A stretch of DNA of 36,293 nucleotides, taken from assembly GCA_001873135.1 (NCBI GenBank), contig MNYP01000057.1:1-36293 (forward strand). The letters run 5' to 3'. The position numbers and the translations under genes were made by a program. Source of the stretch: Helicobacteraceae bacterium CG2_30_36_10. GTDB lineage: Bacteria > Campylobacterota > Campylobacteria > Campylobacterales > Sulfurimonadaceae. This document shows positions 29,416-36,293 of the stretch, one piece after another. The notes under the pieces are model-generated. The model did no database searches, was not told the DNA's origin, and was given only the letters and a program-made list of their open reading frames with translations. Position 1 is the first letter of the stretch; each line of letters starts with the position of its first letter.

Positions 29416-29718
29416 ATGGCAAAGATGAAAATTAAAGCAAAAGCAAAAGGCGACATCGTAAATGTAAAAGCAATGTTTACAAGCTTAATGGCAGATAAAG
29501 AAGAGGCAGAGAAGAAGAAAATCTCTGTAGAGTATATTACATATATCGTTGCAAAACACAACGGAAATATAGTGTATGAAGCAAATACAAGTGGATTCAT
29601 GTCTGAAAACCCTCTTGTTAAGTTCGATTTTAAAGGCGGTAAAGAAGGTGATAAAATTGAATTCACTACAATTGACAACAATGGAAAAACAGAGACAGGT
29701 TCAGAAAAAATTAAATAA
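29416..29718 (+). CDS. soxZ: Thiosulfate oxidation carrier SoxZ
   Basis: Follows soxY; Ig-like fold pattern (NPLVKFDFKGGKEGDKIEFTTIDNNGKTETGSEKI). Confidence 0.95.
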   Translation: MAKMKIKAKAKGDIVNVKAMFTSLMADKEEAEKKKISVEYITYIVAKHNGNIVYEANTSGFMSENPLVKFDFKGGKEGDKIEFTTIDNNGKTETGSEKIK

Positions 29719-29726
29719 GGACGCTT

Positions 29727-30746
29727 ATGAAAACTAAAATAATTATTTTATTATCGATAATAGCGTTCGTTATTGCGATGCCGTTTATATTTAATAAAAG
29801 CGTTACTATTTCAGATCCGCATAGACTTGACGTTGATGGTAATTTTATTCTTTACGAATGGGTTGAGGCTCGTGACGGTCAAGGCCCTGATTGGGATTAT
29901 AACTTAACACCAGTGCAAGTTAGTGATAGAGTTTGGTGTTTCTTTGGTGCAATGGAAATGCCAACTAAAGAGAATGCTGGAAATATGTCAAATAGTTGTT
30001 ATATTAAAGGTGATGATAGTTGGATAGCATGGGATAGTGGTCCTTCCTATGTATTTGCTAAGCAAGCTTATGAAGCAATGAGTAAGATTGCAAAGCTTCC
30101 TGTTAGTACAGTTATAGTTAGTCATGAACATGATGACCACTGGTTGGGAAATAACTACTATAAAGAAGTTCACGGTGCTGAAATTATGGGTCCAGAATCT
30201 ATAAATGTAAATTACCATAAGGGCGATCAAACAAGAATGGTTAAAGCATTGTATCAAAATGCTATTAGAAAAACAGAACTTGTTCCTGTTGATAAATCTT
30301 TTAAAGAAACTGTTAACTTTAAAATTTCTGGTATAGATTTTGAATATGTTAATGTTGGATATGCACACTCTGAAGATGACTGGTTTTTATATTTACCAAA
30401 AGATAAAGTTGTTTTGGTTGCTGACGTTGTTATGAACGGAAGAGTCACTTCAAATAGAGACGGCATTATTATAGGTCAACTTGAGGCACTAAAAGCTATC
30501 AAAGCTAGAGATTGGAATCATTTAGTTCCAGGACATGGTTTTATAACTGATAAAACGGCTGCTGATGAAGCTGTTCGTTACTTTACTCTCATTAAAGATG
30601 AAGTTTTAGAAGGAATAGAAGAGGGAGTACGCCCTGATGATATTACTAAAGTTGTTACTCTTGACGAGTTTAGAGGTAAAGATTTATACTACCTACTTAG
30701 TTCCGGAAATGTCTATAGAGCTTATGAAGAGCTAGAAATGTATTAA
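29727..30746 (+). CDS. soxH: SoxH-like metallo-beta-lactamase-fold hydrolase
   Basis: SHEHDDHWLGNNYY (HxHxDH), NVGYAHSEDDWFLY, LVADVVMNGR, HLVPGHGFITDK. Confidence 0.85.
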   Translation: MKTKIIILLSIIAFVIAMPFIFNKSVTISDPHRLDVDGNFILYEWVEARDGQGPDWDYNLTPVQVSDRVWCFFGAMEMPTKENAGNMSNSCYIKGDDSWIAWDSGPSYVFAKQAYEAMSKIAKLPVSTVIVSHEHDDHWLGNNYYKEVHGAEIMGPESINVNYHKGDQTRMVKALYQNAIRKTELVPVDKSFKETVNFKISGIDFEYVNVGYAHSEDDWFLYLPKDKVVLVADVVMNGRVTSNRDGIIIGQLEALKAIKARDWNHLVPGHGFITDKTAADEAVRYFTLIKDEVLEGIEEGVRPDDITKVVTLDEFRGKDLYYLLSSGNVYRAYEELEMY

Positions 30747-30812
30747 AGGAAGAAGATAAAGAGGAATAATTTATAATAAAAAGTAACTTAAGTCCTTTTT
30801 ATCTTTGCTTTA

Positions 30813-30874
30813 CCATTGGTAGTGCTTGTAACATTAAAGATAGTGTTAATAATTTATCTTGCACTACCCAATGG
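30813..30874. repeat. Long imperfect inverted repeat (hairpin) between soxH-like and MOSC genes
   Basis: CCATTGGTAGTGC (30813-30825) versus GCACTACCCAATGG (30861-30874): 13-bp stem with one bulge. Confidence 0.75.
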
Positions 30875-30936
30875 ATAAATAGCACAAAAAATCAAACATA
30901 AAATTACAGAAGATTAAAAAAAGAGAGTGGTACTAT

Positions 30937-31383
30937 ATGTCATTACATCAAACTGGGAAAATATTAGAACTATTTTATTCTACAAATGATGGTAGGATAA
31001 ATACAACTGAGTTGGCTCTTGATGAGAAGGGCGTTATAGAAGATAAATATTATGATAAAGATATACAGAGATCAGTTTTAATAACTTCACAAGAAAGTTA
31101 TAAGTTAGCGGCTAGTCATGGTATAGATGCCCCATACAGTGCATTAGGTGAAAATATACTTATAGATTATAACCCTTACCATTTAAGACCGGGAGCGAGA
31201 CTTGCTATAGGTGATGCTCTTGTATTAGAGATTAGTCAAAATTGTACATTGTGCAAAAGTTTAGCAAAAGTAGATGCTAGACTGCCTAAAATACTTAAAG
31301 ATGACAGAGGTGTTTTTGCTAAAGTTATTAACAGTGGAACTATTCAAAAAGGTGATAATATTTATCTTCTAAATCAGCAGTAA
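30937..31383 (+). CDS. MOSC-domain protein
   Basis: ALGENILIDYNPYHLRPGARLAIGDALVLEISQNCTLCKSL, GVFAKVINSGTIQKGD. Confidence 0.85.
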   Translation: MSLHQTGKILELFYSTNDGRINTTELALDEKGVIEDKYYDKDIQRSVLITSQESYKLAASHGIDAPYSALGENILIDYNPYHLRPGARLAIGDALVLEISQNCTLCKSLAKVDARLPKILKDDRGVFAKVINSGTIQKGDNIYLLNQQ

Positions 31384-31410
31384 AAAGTTCATAGAAAAGA
31401 AGGAAAAGAG

Positions 31411-32349
31411 ATGAAATCAATTATAAAAGGTTTACTTACTGTGCTCGTTCTTGTAACAGGGATTGCTGCTAATGCATCACAAGATATTCAGATATATACA
31501 ACTGACAACTCTGCGGGTAAAATAACAGGAGTTACGATAGAAAAAGTTTTTTCAGATGCAGGGTTCACAATCTCTGGAAATAATGACATGAATGTAGCGT
31601 TTAAGTCAAAGTTTCAAAAAACAAACCATAAAATGTATCATCTTTTTACTCTTTATAAAAAAGATTTGGTTCTAGCATTAGTTAAAGTGTCTCCAAAAGC
31701 CGCATTGTTTGCACCGTTGAGCATGTCTATCTATATGAAAAAAGGCTCAAACGACATTTCTATTTCATCTTTATCAATAGATGGTATGGCAAAAGTCACA
31801 GGCATACCTGCTACAAACAAGCATATGATAGAATACAGTAAACTTGTTAGAGCAACCCTTGCTAAAGCTTTACCGAAGGGTCACTTTAAAAAAACATCGT
31901 ATAAGCAATTAAAAGCTAAGGGCGAACTAGTTACTTCATTCAGTGCAGAAATGCAAGAGCAGGGAGAAGATGTTGAAGATGAGCTTGAAAGTTTTCAAAC
32001 AGAGTTAGAAGGTTCACTTGAAACTGTTGGATTTGTAATCGCAGGTTTCAACAAATTAAGTGATGATTTTTCAGAAGCCGGTTATGATAAATATGACTTT
32101 TTTGATGCATACTCTATTTGTAAACTATCGGTTATTTTTGAAGTGGCAAAAACTCATCCTGAAGCAGGTGCGTTTGCCCCTTGTACATTTTACATGTATA
32201 AAGAAAAAGGTTCAACTGAAGTACAGATGGCCTATCCGTCAGTATATAACTGGATAAGCTCTTTAGAGATAAAAGACGAGCCATCTATTAAAGTGCTAGA
32301 AGATGCTCAAAAACTTATGGTTAGAGTAGTTAAAGAAGTTACTGAGTAA
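31411..32349 (+). CDS. Exported protein with two tandem DUF302-like domains
   Basis: Signal peptide; repeated pattern ...VSPKAALFAPLSMSIYMKKGSNDISIS... and ...THPEAGAFAPCTFYMYKEKGSTEVQMA.... Confidence 0.7.
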   Translation: MKSIIKGLLTVLVLVTGIAANASQDIQIYTTDNSAGKITGVTIEKVFSDAGFTISGNNDMNVAFKSKFQKTNHKMYHLFTLYKKDLVLALVKVSPKAALFAPLSMSIYMKKGSNDISISSLSIDGMAKVTGIPATNKHMIEYSKLVRATLAKALPKGHFKKTSYKQLKAKGELVTSFSAEMQEQGEDVEDELESFQTELEGSLETVGFVIAGFNKLSDDFSEAGYDKYDFFDAYSICKLSVIFEVAKTHPEAGAFAPCTFYMYKEKGSTEVQMAYPSVYNWISSLEIKDEPSIKVLEDAQKLMVRVVKEVTE

Positions 32350-32378
32350 TAAAATAATTTAAAAGAGAGGATTTCCTA

Positions 32379-33722
32379 ATGGCTATATCAAGAAGAAAAG
32401 CTTTACAGTTTTCAGGCGTACTTGTAGCAACAACTGCATTAAATGCATCTAATAAAATAGATGGCTTAAAACTCAAGGAAGCAGTTAAGACCAATACATC
32501 TTATAACGCTCCATTATCACCTGCGAAAGGTCCAAGAGTTGTTGTGGTTGGTGGTGGCTGGTCAGGACTCTCTATCGCAAAATATACAAAGATATTTGCT
32601 CCAAATGCAGATGTGGTTTTAGTAGAGCAGAGGTATGAGTTTATATCGGGTCCTCTTAGTAACTTGTGGCTGGTAGATAAAATAGAGTTGGAATTTTTAA
32701 CTCATGATTATCTTCAAGCTGCAAGAGAAAACAACTATACGTATTTTCATGCAACTGCAATAGATCTTGACAGAAAAAATCGTATTTTAAAAACTAGTGA
32801 TGGCGATGTTAGTTTTGATTACTTGGTTTTTGCACCTGGGATTGATTATGATTATTCACGTTGGACTAAAGATATTGCTTTTGAGACAAGGCTTAGACAG
32901 GAGTATCCCGCAGGTTTTATCCCAGGGTCTGAGCATATAACTTTACGCAATAAAGTTTTAAATTTTAAGGGTGGAAACTTTATATTGACTGTTCCAAGCG
33001 GAAATTATAGATGCATGCCTGCCCCTTATGAGAGAGCTTGCATTATTGCGGATTATTTCAAGCAAAAGAAGCTAAAAGCTAAAGTTATACTGCTGGATGA
33101 GAACAATGCTATAACTATTAAAAAAGAGGGTTTTCAATCTGCTTTTGACAAACTTTACAGTGATTATCTTGAATATCATCCTAATACTAAAATTCAAAAT
33201 ATTGACCTTGATAAAAAAATAGTTGAAACAGAGTTTAATGAAATCAGTTTTGAAGAAGCTGCTTTTTACCCACATGTAAGAGGGGCAAAGATTCTAGAAA
33301 GAGTCGGAATTGCAAAAGATGCTAATAACATGCTCGAAGGTGATATTAATACATTAACATATGAAGTCAATGATGAAAAAGATATCTATATTACTGGCGA
33401 TTCGAGACCGATGGGATTTTCAAAATCAGGTAATACTTCAAACTCTGAAGGCCATTACGTAGCAACACTAATCGCACAGAAAATTAATAAAAGCAAAAAA
33501 ATAAAATGGGAATCACCGACAACTGCTTGTTTCTCTGCAGTATCAATCGCACCAGAGAGAGCAATATATATCTATACTCAATATGCATATAATAAAACGG
33601 ACTCAACATTTAAATTTACATCTACAAGTAGCAGTGAAAATTGGCTCAAAGATGGAGCTGTTAACGCTGATTCAAATAGAGCTTGGGCTACTGCTTTATA
33701 TATGGATATGTTTAGCAAGTAG
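32379..33722 (+). CDS. Flavocytochrome c sulfide dehydrogenase-type flavoprotein (FccB/SoxF-like)
   Basis: Tat-like SRRKALQFSG; PRVVVVGGGWSGLSIAKY; YRCMPAPYERACIIADYFK; DIYITGDSRPMGFSKSGNTSNSEGHYVA; C-terminal TTACFSAVS cysteine. Confidence 0.85.
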   Translation: MAISRRKALQFSGVLVATTALNASNKIDGLKLKEAVKTNTSYNAPLSPAKGPRVVVVGGGWSGLSIAKYTKIFAPNADVVLVEQRYEFISGPLSNLWLVDKIELEFLTHDYLQAARENNYTYFHATAIDLDRKNRILKTSDGDVSFDYLVFAPGIDYDYSRWTKDIAFETRLRQEYPAGFIPGSEHITLRNKVLNFKGGNFILTVPSGNYRCMPAPYERACIIADYFKQKKLKAKVILLDENNAITIKKEGFQSAFDKLYSDYLEYHPNTKIQNIDLDKKIVETEFNEISFEEAAFYPHVRGAKILERVGIAKDANNMLEGDINTLTYEVNDEKDIYITGDSRPMGFSKSGNTSNSEGHYVATLIAQKINKSKKIKWESPTTACFSAVSIAPERAIYIYTQYAYNKTDSTFKFTSTSSSENWLKDGAVNADSNRAWATALYMDMFSK

Positions 33723-33756
33723 TTAATTTAAATTAGATGAAGAAATCCCCGCTATT

Positions 33757-33820
33757 GTAAAGAGTTAAGGCGGTGTCAGCTTTGCTGATGGAAAACCTTT
33801 ACTGTAGAGAAGTAGCTCTA
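33757..33820. other. Candidate structured RNA/hairpin cluster
   Basis: GTAAAG(33757-33762)/CTTTAC(33797-33802) enclosing TCAGC-TTT-GCTGA (33776-33788), then TAGAG/CTCTA (33805-33820). Confidence 0.4.
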
Positions 33821-33826
33821 TTACAC

Positions 33827-33847
33827 TTTCCACATGCCATGTGGAAA
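33827..33847. repeat. Inverted pair of the dispersed motif between convergent genes
   Basis: TTTCCACAT-GCC-ATGTGGAAA; the minus-strand copy is an exact 12-mer. Confidence 0.9.
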
Positions 33848-33852
33848 TGTAA

Positions 33853-34911
33853 TTAATCCTTTTTATCCATAACCTCTTTTGCCGACTTTATAGCAGTTCC
33901 TAAAGCTGTTCTTGCAACGCTCCAAGCTTGTATCCCCATTCTTTTTGCTTCTCGTGCAGTTTGAGACTGTAAAGCTTTTTCACCTCTTTTCATTGCTGTT
34001 TTTGCTAGGACAGAAAACCTCTCTCTTATGACCTCCGCGGTCTCTTTTGAAATATGAATAAGTTCTTCTAAATCGTAATGCATGTTTTTGTGTATATCAA
34101 GTAAAGATTTTCTTATAGCTTGTGAGCTCTCACTTGCCTTTGTCTGTATAACTTGAGAGAAAAGTACATCTGTTTGGTTTAAGTCCTCTATAATGGTCTC
34201 ATAGTCTTCTATAAGGATATGCTTAGCTTCTACCGGCATAAAGACAAGTCTCTTTTTAAATCTGTCTATTGCATGAATAAGACCGCTTCTCATTCCTTTT
34301 AGCACAGATCCGAGTATGGCGTCAGCTCTTGTAGGTGTTGCTTCTGATACATCTACGGCTGATTGTAAAATAGTAGAGAGAATTTTTCTAACTCTAATGG
34401 TATTTAATGAGCCCTCTTTTATAGCCTCTAAAGTCAACTCTTTTATAATCTCTTCAAGGGTCTCTTCTATATCTCTCTCTTGATCTTTTTCAAGTGCCGT
34501 GATAATAGCAGACTCAACCATCTCACCGAGAATGTCAAATAGGTCTATTGATTGGAGTTTGACTTGGTGTAGTTTTACAATTGCTTCGCTGTTTTGACTG
34601 CCAAACTGCTCCTCAATTGCATTGAAAACATCATATTTTGCTCTTTGCAGAGCATCTGATTTTTTTTCTAAGCTTCGTTCTATCTGCTCTTTTTGAGCTA
34701 AAAGAGTCTCAACTTCGTCATGCAGTGCCTGCGTTTCCATAGTTAAAATTGTTGTTACTACAGTTTTAACCTCATGAAGTGTTAGTTGGTCGAGCTCAAT
34801 TTTCCACTCCTCAGACATACGAGTTAAAGCATCAGTAACTCTTTTTTCAACATTTTCAAATCTGCTGTTATACGAGTTTTTTAAATCTCTTTGAAGTTTT
34901 TCTAAGTCCAT
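33853..34911 (-). CDS. Hypothetical helical/coiled-coil protein (352 aa)
   Basis: Complete ORF, strongly charged helical composition, no recognised catalytic motif. Confidence 0.7.
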   Translation of the reverse strand: MDLEKLQRDLKNSYNSRFENVEKRVTDALTRMSEEWKIELDQLTLHEVKTVVTTILTMETQALHDEVETLLAQKEQIERSLEKKSDALQRAKYDVFNAIEEQFGSQNSEAIVKLHQVKLQSIDLFDILGEMVESAIITALEKDQERDIEETLEEIIKELTLEAIKEGSLNTIRVRKILSTILQSAVDVSEATPTRADAILGSVLKGMRSGLIHAIDRFKKRLVFMPVEAKHILIEDYETIIEDLNQTDVLFSQVIQTKASESSQAIRKSLLDIHKNMHYDLEELIHISKETAEVIRERFSVLAKTAMKRGEKALQSQTAREAKRMGIQAWSVARTALGTAIKSAKEVMDKKD

Positions 34912-34938
34912 TTCAAATCCTTTAACATTATTTATTAT

Positions 34939-35208
34939 TTATAGTACCATTTTTATATTTTGATGCGCTTTGAGTGCTTCGTAAATGAAGTTTCTTTCAT
35001 CTTCGTTTTGTATTACTAAATCAAGGTTCATGCTTACGTATTTACCGGTTTTACTGGCATTGGAATGCGTTAAATCATGTTCTCTGTCGATTATAACATC
35101 ATGAATTGCTTTTTGTATAGCCTCTTTTTCATGCCCCACAAGTTTGTAACACCAAGAGCAAGGATATGATAGTTCAAGTTTCTGTGTATTATCGTTTATA
35201 ATTTCCAT
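34939..35208 (-). CDS. DUF493 family protein (HP0495/YbeD-like)
   Basis: [39 protein letters not shown]...; start moved inside the ORF-track start (35241). Confidence 0.75.
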   Translation of the reverse strand: MEIINDNTQKLELSYPCSWCYKLVGHEKEAIQKAIHDVIIDREHDLTHSNASKTGKYVSMNLDLVIQNEDERNFIYEALKAHQNIKMVL

Positions 35209-35659
35209 TTTTTCCTCCTGATTTTTCTTCGAGTTGAACATTTTTGATAATCATGCCCTTATCTATAGCTTTAACCATATCGTAAATAGTTAAAAGACCT
35301 ATGCTTGTGCCGGTAAGTGCTTCCATCTCAACTCCTGTCTGACCTGTTAGTTTAGTTGTAACAGTGAGCTTAAATCCAGGCAGTTCAGGCAACTCTTCGA
35401 CATCGCAATTTATACCGCTTAGATTTAACGGGTGACACATTGGAATCAGCGTACTCGTTTGTTTCACTCCCATAACAGCCGCGATTACAGCAGTCTGAAG
35501 TACAGGACCTTTTTTTGTTTTTTCACTGACAATTGCATTAAAAGCATCCTGACTCATTTGAATCATTCCGCTTGCAACGGCAACTCTGGTAGTCTGGCTT
35601 TTGTCTGAAACATCAACCATCTTTGGTCTTTGGTTTTCATCTAGGTGTGTTAAGTTCAT
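35189..35659 (-). CDS. moaC: Cyclic pyranopterin monophosphate synthase accessory protein MoaC
   Basis: [24 protein letters not shown]-type motif ([18 protein letters not shown]), [23 protein letters not shown]. Confidence 0.96.
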   Translation of the reverse strand: MNLTHLDENQRPKMVDVSDKSQTTRVAVASGMIQMSQDAFNAIVSEKTKKGPVLQTAVIAAVMGVKQTSTLIPMCHPLNLSGINCDVEELPELPGFKLTVTTKLTGQTGVEMEALTGTSIGLLTIYDMVKAIDKGMIIKNVQLEEKSGGKNGNYKR

Positions 35660-35779
35660 ATTAATTCTTTATGTATTTTATAGTTTGGTAATTATTATAT
35701 CGAATGGATGTTAAATAAGTGCTAGTAAATTACCCCAACTTACTCTTCTTGAGATATACCCTTAAGATTAGTGCAACTG

Positions 35780-36010
35780 TTATAATAGTGAATAAACTTT
35801 ATCAGAGCTCTCAAATACGCAAAACAAATCAAGTTTATTTTTATGGTCATTATTGGTTTTACGACCGTATTCCCGAGCTAAATCCCTAATCAATTTCATT
35901 TCCTCTTCATCTTGAAACGATAATTTGAGAATATTAGCACCGTCATAACCTTTATAAGTCTGAATATTTTTAAGTTTCATATCCATTGATTTCATTATGA
36001 TTGGCTTCAT
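35780..36010 (-). CDS. Hypothetical protein (76 aa)
   Basis: Small complete ORF, no recognised family. Confidence 0.4.
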   Translation of the reverse strand: MKPIIMKSMDMKLKNIQTYKGYDGANILKLSFQDEEEMKLIRDLAREYGRKTNNDHKNKLDLFCVFESSDKVYSLL

Positions 36011-36073
36011 TTCCCATTTTTTGACCGTGAAAAATGGTTGATAGGGTTAAAAACTCGTCTCGAATAGCTATTT

Positions 36074-36293
36074 TTAGGTAAGTAATTTGATACTTTGATG
36101 AATACACAAAGCTAAAACGCCGAACATCAAATGACTGGCTACTTTGGTGGCACCCTTTACATAAGTATGTTTACATATTGTACACAGCTTTAGCAACGAA
36201 CGCTCTTGCAATCTCTTTACGATATTTAGGGGGGTTTGTGATTTTTACTTCGGAAATAAACTTCTCAATCTCAGCAAAATCAAGAATATGCAT
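36074..36293 (-). pseudogene. Internally deleted transposase remnant
   Basis: Reverse-strand translation gives MHILDFAEIEKFISEVKITNPPKYRKEIARAFVAKAVYNM* (IS transposase N-terminus-like) and, in another frame, CKHTYVKGATKVASHLMFGVLALCIHQSIKLLT* (C-terminus-like), with the core missing. Confidence 0.6.

Noticed and set aside
28391-29681. Minus-strand ORFs over soxD/soxY/soxZ (88, 182, 64, 127 aa)
   Set aside because: Antisense to recognised sox genes with no independent domain signal.
29988-30466. Minus-strand ORFs (126 and 70 aa) inside the SoxH-like gene
   Set aside because: Shadow ORFs opposite a metallo-beta-lactamase-fold gene with intact HxHxDH motif.
33784-33795. CTGATGGAAAA as a hammerhead-ribozyme core
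   Set aside because: Consensus CUGANGA and the required three-stem arrangement are not met.
1-36293. tRNA, rRNA, CRISPR array or prophage modules
   Set aside because: No cloverleaf, rRNA segment, regular repeat-spacer array or phage structural gene recognised on either strand.

Overview
The window looks like chromosomal DNA of a Sulfurimonas-like Campylobacterota (inferred from gene content and synteny, not proven). The left ~22.7 kb is mostly housekeeping: FadL-type OMP 3' end, prfA, rpsT, glmM, lspA, tig, clpP, a degenerate GGDEF protein, def, comM, metH, a lipoprotein plus TraF-like pair, a resolvase-like protein next to ccoG, a YeiH-type protein, a LapB-like TPR protein, rnhA, rnc and aroC. 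The right part is a sulfur-oxidation region: cytochrome c, Tat-exported SQR-like flavoprotein, soxC-soxD-soxY-soxZ, SoxH-like metallohydrolase, MOSC protein, tandem DUF302-like protein and FCSD-like flavoprotein. It is followed by a coiled-coil protein, a DUF493 protein, moaC and a decayed transposase at the right edge. The most unusual signal is a dispersed oligonucleotide, GGCATGTGGAA(A). I count 11 exact 11-mer copies by eye on both strands, where about 0.02 would be expected by chance. Copies lie inside conserved genes (clpP, comM, metH twice, rnhA) and as inverted pairs at gene ends. None lies between about 20.84 and 33.83 kb, which covers the sulfur cluster. This resembles a DNA-uptake-sequence system, and I know of no DUS described for this phylum. 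Secondary signals are a catalytically degenerate serine-recombinase-like protein with an operator-like inverted repeat over its promoter upstream of ccoG, candidate structured RNAs around the sox genes, and a small Lys-rich leader ORF.
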